Positions 14,231 through 20,328 of a stretch of 20,328 nt of DNA are shown piece by piece. Numbering within the stretch: the first letter of the stretch is position 1; each line of letters starts with the position of its first letter. Origin of the DNA: DATBGO01 sp050011895. Its GTDB lineage: Bacteria; Actinomycetota; Actinomycetes; Streptosporangiales; Streptosporangiaceae. The DNA lies in contig JBEKIF010000067.1 in assembly GCA_050011895.1 (NCBI GenBank), forward strand, positions 1 through 20,328, given 5' to 3'. The translations under genes were made by a program, and so were the position numbers. The notes beneath the pieces were generated by a model. It saw only the letters and a list, made by a program, of their open reading frames with translations, was not told the DNA's origin and searched no databases.

Positions 14231-14656
14231 TCAGCGCTGGGCCGTCCAAGGGCCCACGCCGGAAATACGGTCCACGGTGATGCGGGTGATGTAGCCGGCT
14301 GGCGGACTGTCCATGGGCGGGAAGCGGACATCAGGTCCAAGGTAGACGTGCGCCAGCTGCTGGAGCAGCTCGGCGGCGCCCCCCTCCGTGATCCGGGCCG
14401 TGCCGTAGATGACGAGGTAGTCGGTCAGGCCCTGCGCGTTGCGCTCCGGGGTCTCAAATGACACCGCAACACGTCTGTCATTACGGATGTTGCGGACCTT
14501 GCGGTGCTCGGAGAGATGCGCGGCGACGATCTCATCGCCGTCCAGCCCGGCCCACACGACGGTCACCTGAGGACTGCCGTCAGGCTCCAACGTCACAAGA
14601 TGAGCCAGGGCCGGCGACTCCAGCACAGCCCGGGCACTGTCGGAGATCGACGTCAT
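14231..14656 (-). CDS. PPOX-class F420-dependent oxidoreductase-like protein
   Basis: A 141-residue split-barrel flavin/deazaflavin-binding protein. The sequence ALAHLVTLEPDGSPQVTVVWAGLDGDEIVAAHLSEHRKVRNIRNDRRVAVSF, described here in parts, follows the family pattern. HLVTLEPDGSPQV starts the barrel, VWAGLDGDEI and HRKVRNIRND carry the cofactor-phosphate contacts, and YLVIYGTARITEGG and the final ITVDRISGVGPW close it. In actinobacteria this subgroup mostly binds coenzyme F420, and members reduce varied substrates; the true substrate here is unknown. No Shine-Dalgarno sequence precedes the ATG. A TAGCCT -10 six bases upstream suggests a leaderless mRNA. It is divergent from the P-loop kinase gene, with 60 bases between their starts. 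Confidence 0.9.
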   Translation of the reverse strand: MTSISDSARAVLESPALAHLVTLEPDGSPQVTVVWAGLDGDEIVAAHLSEHRKVRNIRNDRRVAVSFETPERNAQGLTDYLVIYGTARITEGGAAELLQQLAHVYLGPDVRFPPMDSPPAGYITRITVDRISGVGPWTAQR

Positions 14657-14662
14657 GGAACG

Positions 14663-14668
14663 AGGCTA
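14663..14668 (-). promoter_or_regulatory. -10 element for a leaderless PPOX/F420 gene
   Basis: TAGCCT (TANNNT) on the - strand is followed by exactly six bases and then the ATG at 14656. This is the geometry of leaderless actinobacterial genes. There is no clear -35 and no ribosome site. Confidence 0.55.
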
Positions 14669-14702
14669 ACGCCACCCGCGCGGAACCCGTATCGCGGCGT
14701 CC

Positions 14703-14708
14703 TATACT
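14703..14708 (+). promoter_or_regulatory. -10 element for a leaderless P-loop kinase gene
   Basis: TATACT, a near-perfect -10, is followed by eight bases and the ATG at 14717. Transcription would begin at or next to the start codon. No ribosome site is present, and no good -35 lies 17-18 bases upstream. Confidence 0.6.
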
Positions 14709-14716
14709 CGCTGCGC

Positions 14717-15292
14717 ATGACCGTCCCTGCGGCTGCCTGGGTGGTGGCTGGCCCACCCGGATCCGGTAAGAGCACGGTAGCGAGCATCGTGCTCGCGAGA
14801 CTCGTTCCGCCACCGGCGCTCCTTGATAAAGACACGATGTACGGGTCGTTCGTGGCAGCGATGCTCATGGCCGCCAAGCGGCCCATGGGGGAGCGCGAAG
14901 GCCCGTGGTATGACCGGCACATCAAGGTCCACGAGTACGCCGGGATCACGGCCACTGCTCGCGAGGTTCGCTCCCACGGCTGCCCCGTTGTGCTGTCGGC
15001 TCCCTTCACCCAGCAGATCCACGACGCTCGCCGGTGGCAGTCATGGGTCGCCGAGCTTGGCGGCGGACCAGTGCGGCTGGTCTGGGTCCGGTCAGATGCG
15101 GCCACCCTCCGCCATCGGCTTGCCGCTCGCCGGTCCGAGCGGGATTCGGCCAAGCTGGCGGACTTCGAGAAGTTCATCGCCAGCATGCGGCTCGACACAA
15201 GGCCCGCTGCCCCGCACGTGGCCATCGACAACCGCCTCACGTCGGCGGCGCCGCTGGAAGATCAAGTCGGCGCCCTATTTCCGGCCATCTGA
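14717..15292 (+). CDS. P-loop ATPase/kinase, AAA_33 or zeta-toxin-like small kinase
   Basis: A 191-residue protein that opens with a strand and Walker A, WVVAGPPGSGKSTVAS (8-23). Asp37/Asp39 in LLDKDTMYGSF are where related kinases hold the substrate base and Mg. A second strand is CPVVLSAPF (89-97). A later LVWVRSDAATLRHRLAARRSERD (121-143) looks like the Arg-rich lid of the AAA_33, gluconate-kinase and chloramphenicol-phosphotransferase group. The C-terminal AIDNR (169-173) fits a final strand. It probably phosphorylates a small molecule in the cytoplasm; neither substrate nor drug resistance can be claimed. No antitoxin-like partner is adjacent, so a zeta toxin role is unlikely. The ATG at 14717 is preferred over frame-open upstream codons because the P-loop strand begins there and a TATACT -10 sits just before it. 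Confidence 0.82.
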   Translation: MTVPAAAWVVAGPPGSGKSTVASIVLARLVPPPALLDKDTMYGSFVAAMLMAAKRPMGEREGPWYDRHIKVHEYAGITATAREVRSHGCPVVLSAPFTQQIHDARRWQSWVAELGGGPVRLVWVRSDAATLRHRLAARRSERDSAKLADFEKFIASMRLDTRPAAPHVAIDNRLTSAAPLEDQVGALFPAI

Positions 15293-15294
15293 CT

Positions 15295-15310
15295 GCGCCG
15301 CGTTCGGCGC
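15295..15310 (+). terminator. Hairpin directly after the kinase stop
   Basis: GCGCCG-CGTT-CGGCGC, a 6-bp stem with a tetraloop starting three bases after the stop codon. Short but well placed; there is no T-tract. Confidence 0.45.
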
Positions 15311-15429
15311 GGTGGGGAAAGTGGTCGTCGGATGTTATTTCCTGACTGGCCCTACGGACAGGAGGTGCGGGCCCGTCGTTGAGCACGCCGCGAACGCGAA
15401 CGGGACGATCTCGCTCTCCGGTGGGAGTT

Positions 15430-15760
15430 CTGAGGTACAATAAAGACTGGCGGGAAGGGCTTGCTCAGAAGACGCGGGGTAACGGATTCTGGTCCGCGCA
15501 CCGCGCAATGGCGATCCGCGCTACGCGGAGCCCTCCCCGTCTATTTCTTGTATCGGGGCTCGCCGCTTCTCGTATCGGGGGCCACTTGTATGGCTCTTCG
15601 AAGTTAACCGGGGTCTGGTTACCAGACGTGATCGCCGGGGTGTGACGGCTTGTGATCGCCGGGCGCTTCGGGTGCAGGCGGTCCGGACACGGCGGCGCTG
15701 GTTCGCGGGGTTCCGGAAGGAGCAGGCCATGCGGGCTTCCAAGTGACCTTGAGCCCCGAG
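15430..15760. other. Hairpin-rich, unexplained intergenic element
   Basis: It lies in a gap between convergent genes, so it is a leader of neither. It holds a consensus-like -10 (TACAAT, 15436-15441), the palindromes TCCGCG-CTA-CGCGGA (15515-15529) and GTCTGGT-T-ACCAGAC (15613-15627), and two direct repeat pairs: GTATCGGGG at 15550 and 15572, and TGATCGCCGGG at 15629 and 15653. Three overlapping frames stay open for 60 or more codons, including a + strand frame from TTG 15379 to 15645 and a - strand frame across 15465-15872. None has a convincing start or a family match. It could be a small RNA, a mobile-element remnant or a repeated chromosomal element; I cannot decide. Confidence 0.4.
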
Positions 15761-15787
15761 TTGACCGACCACGCGGCCGTTTCGTCG

Positions 15788-16783
15788 TCATGGCGGCTGG
15801 TTCTGGAATTGGAACTGGACACGTACTGAGCCATCGAGTGGAAGGACCAGCGTCGAGTCGTTTACGGACCACCGGTCCGGTATGAGGAACATCCGCTCCT
15901 GACCCACGATGAGCAGGCGCAAGCCCCAGTACCGGTAGTGGAACGTCTGGCCCTCCGATGGAGGCAGTTGAATCTCCTCTATGCCCGGATCAAGCAGGAA
16001 CAACCGCTCCTTGGTGTCGAGGATGACGCTGGGCAGATTATCGAAATGCTCTGCCTCGTACTGGGCTAGACCGAGACCTGACCACTGTGCAACGGTGGCG
16101 GTGGCCCAGAAGATGCTCGCGGCGATGACGACGTAGATCAACATGCCGGCGACCCTGCGCGCTAGAACAGAACTATCTGCATGTGCAGGCGTGGCCCGGA
16201 TGGGTCCCTCGTCTTTGGCAGCGGTTGGCGCCTGCTGCTCCTGCAATCGTTTCAAAAGGTTCAGCAGACGGGACCCGTAGGCAATAATGGCGGCGCCAAG
16301 GCCGATCAGAAGCGGTGTCACCAGGCCGTACAACGCCCAGTTGCGAACGTAGGAGTAGGTGAAAAGCAAGACGACGCCAGCTATGAGCACGGCCAGGCCG
16401 ATGACTCTCGACCGTTGGACTATGTACCGTATGTGCTCGACATGATGCGCTGGGTTAGCGTTGGGCTTCGCCGCGTCGGCTGTCTGGGCGGCCGCCGCAG
16501 CGATCCGGCCGCGGACCGCGGCATTCAGCATCAGAAATCCGGCGCTTGCGAGCGTGAGCACGAGCAGGGGCACCAGGAGAGTCTGCGGGCTGCGCATGAT
16601 GTAGTCTTGGGTGCTGAGTCCTATCGTGTCGACGTTAATGCCGAAATATGCGTATTCTGCCGAGGATGAGACGTAGCCGAAGTAAAACAATAGGGCGCCG
16701 AGCACCGTCACGGGCGCGACGATGGTGGTCGCGATGCTGACCCATTGTTCAATCTGGCTAACGGCGGGTCGGTCGTCGTTCAC
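15788..16783 (-). CDS. Five-TM membrane protein of unknown function
   Basis: A 331-residue protein from a GTG, with GGAG about ten bases upstream. Predicted membrane helices lie at about 16-37, 67-88, 126-145, 150-171 and 210-231. Between helices 2 and 3 is an Ala-rich stretch (RIAAAAAQTADAAKPNANP), and between 4 and 5 a charged loop (RLQEQQAPTAAKDEGP). The C-terminal ~100 residues are soluble and beta-like, with ILDTKERLFLLDPG, FHYRYWGLRLLIVGQERMFLIPDRW and a final LDGSVRVQFQFQ. No catalytic motif or known domain is recognised. Its start lies 18 bases after the stop of the lipoprotein gene on the same strand, so the two probably share an operon and may form an envelope complex. The C-terminal domain could sense or bind something, but this is only inference. 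Confidence 0.82.
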   Translation of the reverse strand: MNDDRPAVSQIEQWVSIATTIVAPVTVLGALLFYFGYVSSSAEYAYFGINVDTIGLSTQDYIMRSPQTLLVPLLVLTLASAGFLMLNAAVRGRIAAAAAQTADAAKPNANPAHHVEHIRYIVQRSRVIGLAVLIAGVVLLFTYSYVRNWALYGLVTPLLIGLGAAIIAYGSRLLNLLKRLQEQQAPTAAKDEGPIRATPAHADSSVLARRVAGMLIYVVIAASIFWATATVAQWSGLGLAQYEAEHFDNLPSVILDTKERLFLLDPGIEEIQLPPSEGQTFHYRYWGLRLLIVGQERMFLIPDRWSVNDSTLVLPLDGSVRVQFQFQNQPP

Positions 16784-16801
16784 CTTAATTGAGCTCCGCG
16801 G

Positions 16802-17587
16802 TTAAGGCGAACTCGTACTTGGCGGTGTCGGTCCCGTGCTGGCCGAACTCGGGCCTGTCGGCGGTGTCGGTCCCGTGCTGGCCGAACTCGGGCCTGTCGG
16901 CGGCGTCGGACCTGCACTCGCCGGCGGGGTCGGGGTCGATAGACCACAGTCTATGCAAAAATCGAAGGGGATCATCTGCGGTTGCCCCGCATTGCTCAGG
17001 ATATCGGCGCCGATTTTCTGGCATGTCGCCAAATCAGCATTCGGGCAGCTGAACTCGCCCTCGAATTCCAGATGTCCCGTTGTGTTTTGTGGCTGTCCCG
17101 TTCCTGTCCACTCGACACCGACAAAGCACCCAGGCCCGTTCTCGTTGTCGGCGGCGCTGAGCTGGAGAGTCACGCACGGTGGGCTAGCTTGGCTTGCCGC
17201 AGCACAGCCAGCGGTAGTCAGGTCGACCACCGTGAATGGAGGGGCGGCCACTACGTTGGTTACCTTCAGTGTAATCCCGGAGGGCATTTGTCCTAGCCAG
17301 CCAGCACTAACGCACTCAGCGTAACCGTTGGCGTTCCCGGCCTCTGGGCTGGTGTTACCGATCGGCAATCCCGGCAGGGATATCGAAACACCGCCGCCCC
17401 CGCTGCCGCTGCCGGATGATTGCGATGACGGCGGTCCGGTGCCCACGATTGGCGTAGTAGCAGTGAACCCAATACTAGGCGAAATATGCTTCGTGCCAGT
17501 AACGGTTGCGTGCGCACCGCAGCTGGCTAGGAGCAGAAGCAACAGGCCCGCAAGCGAGCTGAAACGTATGATCCGGGGCAGGTTCAA
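16802..17587 (-). CDS. Secreted lipoprotein with Pro/Thr/Ser tandem-repeat tail
   Basis: A 261-residue protein read from a TTG at 17587. The open frame extends upstream, but a near-consensus promoter lies inside that extension, and GAGGG sits five bases before the TTG. From there the protein begins with a lipoprotein signal peptide, NLPRIIRFSSLAGLLLLLLASC, with lipobox LAS-Cys23. A Gly/Ser-rich linker (SSQSSGSGSGGGG) leads to a globular domain with several Cys (for example GNANGYAECVSAGW, GCAAASQASPPCVTLQL, CFVGVEWTG, FSCPNADLATC, FDFCIDCG), suggesting disulfides. The C-terminus is a repeat tail of PTPPTGPSSASTG units. No family is recognised; the strands and Cys spacing resemble secreted binding domains. 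It is probably anchored on the outer face of the membrane and co-expressed with the downstream five-TM protein. Confidence 0.8.
   Translation of the reverse strand: MNLPRIIRFSSLAGLLLLLLASCGAHATVTGTKHISPSIGFTATTPIVGTGPPSSQSSGSGSGGGGVSISLPGLPIGNTSPEAGNANGYAECVSAGWLGQMPSGITLKVTNVVAAPPFTVVDLTTAGCAAASQASPPCVTLQLSAADNENGPGCFVGVEWTGTGQPQNTTGHLEFEGEFSCPNADLATCQKIGADILSNAGQPQMIPFDFCIDCGLSTPTPPASAGPTPPTGPSSASTGPTPPTGPSSASTGPTPPSTSSP
16824..16901. repeat. 39-bp perfect tandem repeat in the lipoprotein C-terminus
   Basis: Two exact 39-base copies (16824-16862, 16863-16901) plus the start of a third, each coding for the 13-residue unit PTPPTGPSSASTG. The lack of any synonymous change implies recent duplication or gene conversion. 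Confidence 0.92.
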
Positions 17588-17618
17588 AGTGACCCTCGAC
17601 AAGGCATCAGGTGAAAAA

Positions 17619-17647
17619 ATTGTACGGCGTATGAAGCCACCTGTCAG
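17619..17647 (-). promoter_or_regulatory. Near-consensus housekeeping promoter of the lipoprotein operon
   Basis: On the - strand, CTGACA (17647-17642) and TACAAT (17624-17619) are separated by exactly 17 bases, one mismatch each from TTGACA and TATAAT. The expected transcript start is about 17612, some 25 bases before the TTG at 17587. It argues against any start further upstream. It is the strongest sigma-70-type promoter in the window. Confidence 0.75.
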
Positions 17648-18164
17648 CAGGGCGCCACCCGGACGCCGCCGGAGAAAGGAGGCTTCCACTGGCACCGCAA
17701 CGTGCCAGATACCTGGTAGGAGTACCGCATGGTGCCGCTGATACATGCCGCTGCGAGTTGCATCTCACTTTCGTGGCGGATGACGCGCGAGCTGGTCGAT
17801 TTGGGATGATTTGCTGGTGTCTACTCTAGAATGATCGAGATGGTCGCGCTGAGGAGGCCGAAGGCGTGCCGCTGGGCGAGGGTGGGGGTGGTGATCTTCT
17901 CGGTCGCGGAAGCCGCAGGCCGACTGGCCGGCCGCGGTGACTTTCCGAGAGCAGCGACGACCGCATCCACAAGGCCCTGCGCCGGAGGGCAATAAAATGC
18001 CAGGCAGCGCTGCCCTGACCGAAGAGCGCTCAGTCTCGCGGAAAGCGGAGTTTTCGGGTGTTAATCCATAAAATGGTCAAGGCCGTGCCGGACGAGATCG
18101 GCGGGCCGCTGCGACTGCGTCCTGGCGTGCGCCCAGATTCGGCCGATGCGGGCGGCTGCGACGC
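17648..18164. other. Gene-poor interval of about 500 bases
   Basis: No gene is supported. A 54-codon + strand frame (17831-17995, starting MIEMVALRRPKA) has no ribosome site or family match. A 12-bp perfect palindrome, GGCAGCGCTGCC, lies at 18003-18014 and could be an operator for the downstream gene. The stretch 18040-18085 is AT-richer than its surroundings. Confidence 0.45.
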
Positions 18165-19139
18165 ATGAGCCATGTCAGGGCACCACACTCTCGGGCCAGA
18201 ACGATGTTCTCCCCGTGGGCAAGGGCCGGGCTTGCGGCTTCCGCGGTCCTCATCGCCTTAACTGCGGGCTTTCTCCTGACGTCCGGGTTTCAGCGGACCG
18301 GCGCGGGCGGGCCCGCGCACCGGGGTACCGGCGCCCGGCCGCGCACGCCTGTTGCCAGCCATAGCCCGTCGAATTTCGCTGCCCATCAGCCGCCGGCCCG
18401 GCACCGGGACCCGCTTTCGGCGGCTACGTCGTATGTCACGGGGCGAAGTGGCACCGTCCTGGCCTCCGTCTACGACATCGGCACGGGCCAGACCTGGAAT
18501 CTAGGGCAGGGCCAGGCGCAAGCGGAGGCGAGCATCGTCAAGCTCGACATTCTGGAGACGCTCATGGCCCGGAGCCGGGACACCGGTGCCGGACTCCCGG
18601 CCGCGGATTCGGCGCTCGCGCAGCGGATGATCGAGGATAGCGACAACGACGCCGCCACGAGTCTGTGGTACGCAGCCGGCGGGCCCGGCCAAATCCGGTC
18701 TTTCAATGCCTCGGCTGGATTGAGGCATACCTCGCCGTCTCGTTGCGTGCAATGTCCTGGCTTTCCATGGCCGGGCTGGGGCCTGACCACGACCACGGCC
18801 GCCGACCAGATCACATTGCTCCAGCAGCTCTTCGCGCCGGGCTCGCTGCTGACCTACGGGCAGCGCAGCTACGTACTTCGGCTCATGGAACACGTGACGT
18901 CATCGCAGCGCTGGGGAGTCTCCGGCAGTGTCCCGATCCGGGCCACGGTGGCCCTGAAGAACGGCTGGCTGCCGCTGAACGACGAGGATACCGACTGGCA
19001 GATCAACAGCATCGGATGGATCTCAGGCCTGGGGCGAGATTACCTGATGGCGGTCCTGACCACCGGCAGTCCCACGGAGCAGTACGGCATCGACACGATC
19101 GACGGGCTGTCGGCGATCGTCTGGAAGGACATGCGGTGA
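18165..19139 (+). CDS. Beta-lactamase-fold serine hydrolase, membrane-anchored or secreted
   Basis: A 324-residue protein with an N-terminal hydrophobic anchor or signal (MFSPWARAGLAASAVLIALTAGFLL, 14-38), a Pro/Arg-rich linker and a class-A-like beta-lactamase domain from about residue 85. The active-site motifs are present: SxxK as Ser123-Ile-Val-Lys126, SDN as Ser159-Asp-Asn161, and a KTG equivalent as Lys265-Asn-Gly267. The omega-loop region (HTSPSRCVQCPGFPWPGWGLTTTT) lacks the class A ExxLN glutamate, so efficient hydrolysis of beta-lactams is not expected. It instead has a Cys-x-x-Cys pair and aromatic residues. The natural substrate may be a peptidoglycan peptide or another amide or ester; this is unknown. 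No ribosome site is clear at either ATG (18165 or 18204), so the start is uncertain. Confidence 0.86.
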   Translation: MSHVRAPHSRARTMFSPWARAGLAASAVLIALTAGFLLTSGFQRTGAGGPAHRGTGARPRTPVASHSPSNFAAHQPPARHRDPLSAATSYVTGRSGTVLASVYDIGTGQTWNLGQGQAQAEASIVKLDILETLMARSRDTGAGLPAADSALAQRMIEDSDNDAATSLWYAAGGPGQIRSFNASAGLRHTSPSRCVQCPGFPWPGWGLTTTTAADQITLLQQLFAPGSLLTYGQRSYVLRLMEHVTSSQRWGVSGSVPIRATVALKNGWLPLNDEDTDWQINSIGWISGLGRDYLMAVLTTGSPTEQYGIDTIDGLSAIVWKDMR

Positions 19140-19253
19140 CCCGCGCGCCAGCGGATGGCTTATAGGTCGCCTGGCATTCAGCGGGATCTAGCGGTCTGGT
19201 CCGCTAGAGTCCCCTGAGGGTTCCGTCCACCGCGCACGTTGCAGGAGAAGACC

Positions 19254-19667
19254 ATGGCCTCTCGGCTGAATCCGTACCTCAGCTTCAACGGCAATGCCCG
19301 CCAGGCGATGGAGTTCTACGCCAGCGTGTTCGGCGGCAACCTCAGCCTCAACACGTTCGCTCAATTCGGCGCCAACGAGTCGCCCGACGCCGAGCGGATC
19401 ATGCACGCGATGCTGGAGACGGACGCGGGCTACACGATCATGGGCGCCGATAGCGCCAGCGACATGGAACACCGCCCGATGTCCGGTTTCTCGGTGAGCC
19501 TCAGCGGTGACGACGCCGACGCCCTGCGCGGCTACTGGGAGAAGCTGTCCGCCAGCGGGACCACGACGATGCCCCTGCAGAAGCAGGTCTGGGGAGACGA
19601 GTTCGGCATGTGCGTCGACAGCTTCGGCGTCTCGTGGCTGGTCAACATCACCCAGTCGCAGGCGTAG
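19254..19667 (+). CDS. VOC-family protein, PhnB-like (glyoxalase fold)
   Basis: A 137-residue protein from the ATG at 19254, preceded by AGGAG (19243-19247). An in-frame ATG five codons earlier overlaps the ribosome site and is rejected. The start ASRLNPYLSFNGNARQAMEFYASVFGG is the classic PhnB/DUF899-like beginning of a VOC domain. It is followed by HAMLETDAGYTIMGAD, SGFSVSLSGDDAD, the helix LRGYWEKLSASG, and WGDEFGMCVDSFGVSWLVNI at the end. VOC proteins include glyoxalases, dioxygenases and resistance proteins. PhnB-like members have no proven general reaction, despite older 3-demethylubiquinone methyltransferase labels. It is a cytoplasmic dimer by family precedent, and a stand-alone gene here. 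Confidence 0.93.
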   Translation: MASRLNPYLSFNGNARQAMEFYASVFGGNLSLNTFAQFGANESPDAERIMHAMLETDAGYTIMGADSASDMEHRPMSGFSVSLSGDDADALRGYWEKLSASGTTTMPLQKQVWGDEFGMCVDSFGVSWLVNITQSQA

Positions 19668-20010
19668 CAGCTTGTCCGGGGCAGGCAGCAGCCCAAACTG
19701 TCCCGGGGATGCCGGGCAGCTCAGGGAGCCCGGCCACCGGCCGATTGCCCTCGCTGTTCGGAGCCGGGACGCAGCTGAGGCCGTCGCTCAGTCCCGGCAT
19801 CGGGCTGACGTTCGAGCGTGAGCGCGCCCTTCCGGGCGGCTCGGAAGCGATCGTCTGCGCCTTGAGCAAGCGTGCGAGCGGTATGCCCGGGCGCGATGCG
19901 GGCTGGTCCCGGCATCACAACGGCTGCTCCGCCGGCTGCTGCCGCCCGCCAGGCTGAGGCCCTAGCGATTTCCGGTCGGGACCTATGGCCCTGTCGCGGT
20001 CACCAGTAAA
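19668..20010. other. Interval without a supported gene
   Basis: Several frames stay open through codon-bias shadows, but none has a ribosome site or recognisable family. The interval likely holds the promoter for the downstream acyl-CoA ligase, though no good -35/-10 pair stands out. Confidence 0.45.
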
Positions 20011-20058
20011 GGCTGCTTTCTTGAGAGAGCAGCCCTGCGCTGGCCGGGGCCAGCGCAG
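20011..20058 (+). promoter_or_regulatory. Two abutting hairpins in the leader of the acyl-CoA ligase gene
   Basis: GGCTGCT...AGCAGCC (20011-20034, extended inward by a G-U pair) is followed with no gap by CTGCGCTGGC-CGGG-GCCAGCGCAG (20035-20058). Thirty bases later comes the ATG at 20089, with GGGAGA at 20078-20083. The second stem could act as an attenuator; the pair could be a structured 5' leader. Confidence 0.5.
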
Positions 20059-20088
20059 CGGTCCCATGGATAAAAGCGGGAGAGAATC

Positions 20089-20328
20089 ATGACGGACCAC
20101 GATGACATGACCCTGTTCGCGCGCCAGCACGTCGCAATGCAGGAACGGGCGGACGGAAGCCTGCTGCTGCGCTCGGTCGAGCCGTTGCGGGACTACCCGG
20201 TCACCATCGTGCACAGCGTCAGGGCGTGGGCAGCAGCGGGCCCGGATCATCTGCTGGTCGCCGAGCGCGGCGCCGACGGATCGTGGTGCACCTGCAGTTA
20301 CGGCGAGGCCGTCGCTGCGGCCGAGGCC
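20089..20328 (+). CDS. Feruloyl-CoA-synthase-like acyl-CoA ligase, N-terminus only
   Basis: Eighty codons are visible before the window ends, so this is a 3'-truncated view of a longer gene. The sequence DGSLLLRSVEPLRDYPVTIVHSVRAWA, then AGPDHLLVAER, then GSWCTCSYGEAVAAAEA, has the layout of the N-terminus of feruloyl-CoA synthase and related ANL ligases (GG-LLRS-EPL-YP, APD--FLAER, TY-EA). Such enzymes attach CoA to ferulate, coumarate or other aromatic acids before side-chain shortening in lignin-derived aromatic breakdown. The adenylation core that would confirm this lies outside. GGGAGA five bases before the ATG supports the start, and the paired hairpins upstream suggest regulated expression. 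Confidence 0.78.
   Translation, partial: MTDHDDMTLFARQHVAMQERADGSLLLRSVEPLRDYPVTIVHSVRAWAAAGPDHLLVAERGADGSWCTCSYGEAVAAAEA

Noticed and set aside
14717..15292. Zeta-type toxin of a toxin-antitoxin pair
   Set aside because: No small antitoxin gene is adjacent and the protein reads equally well as a small-molecule kinase.
15640..15750. A transposase or integrase C-terminal fragment, suggested by an Arg-rich + strand frame (VRTRRRWFAGFRKEQ)
   Set aside because: No catalytic motif, no terminal inverted repeats or target duplication, and the frame is blocked upstream by a stop.
16785..17024. Frame with DRPEFGQHGTDTA repeats
   Set aside because: It is the shadow of the lipoprotein's 39-bp repeat in another frame, without a start signal.
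18690..18790. Possible double frameshift in the serine hydrolase, because a second frame is open here
   Set aside because: The main frame keeps sensible motifs on both sides (FNASAGLRHTSPS, WGLTTTTAADQ) without a break.
1..20328. tRNA, rRNA, CRISPR arrays and prophage or plasmid hallmarks
   Set aside because: Looked for by eye on both strands; no TPsiC-type motif in a cloverleaf context, no regularly spaced repeats, no phage or plasmid genes.

Overview
The window is very GC-rich, with GTG/TTG starts, likely leaderless genes, an F420-type oxidoreductase, and secreted peptidoglycan and protein hydrolases. This points to a filamentous soil actinomycete (Streptosporangiales/Streptomyces-like). 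The acid-peptidase gene hints at an acidic habitat. The species cannot be named from the sequence.

Bases 1-3600 hold the 3' end of a sugar-utilisation operon on the + strand. It has a 5'-truncated GH130 glycoside phosphorylase, a secreted (alpha/alpha)6-type glycoside-processing protein whose frame is broken near its end, and a MalK/MsmK-type ABC importer ATPase. Together they suggest uptake and phosphorolysis of mannose- or glucose-containing oligosaccharides. On the - strand, 3633-4187 is a remnant of a membrane fatty-acyl desaturase. Bases 4709-6494 hold four small + strand genes: a PRC-barrel protein, a 55-residue membrane peptide, a universal stress protein and a secreted DUF4232 protein. 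Three - strand genes follow: an acyl-CoA ligase (6522-8096), an Ami1-like N-acetylmuramoyl-L-alanine amidase (8175-9044) and an eqolisin (G1) acid peptidase (9252-10109). The peptidase ends in a perfect 19-bp stem. Divergent from them is a full-length glycogen branching enzyme, glgB (10612-12840).

Bases 13023-17587 contain a LysM plus transglycosylase-like protein without a normal signal peptide, a divergent and apparently leaderless pair (PPOX/F420 oxidoreductase and P-loop kinase), and a two-gene operon for an unknown lipoprotein and a five-TM membrane protein. The operon has a near-consensus promoter. Between the kinase and this operon, in a convergent gap, lies a roughly 300-bp hairpin-rich stretch that no gene explains (about 15430-15760). 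The right end carries a beta-lactamase-fold serine hydrolase, a PhnB-like VOC protein, and the start of a feruloyl-CoA-synthase-like acyl-CoA ligase preceded by two abutting hairpins.

Most of the window is ordinary actinomycete chromosome. The best leads for something undescribed are the hairpin-rich intergenic element, the lipoprotein/membrane-protein operon, and the structured leader at the right edge. No CRISPR array, tRNA, rRNA or intact insertion sequence was seen.
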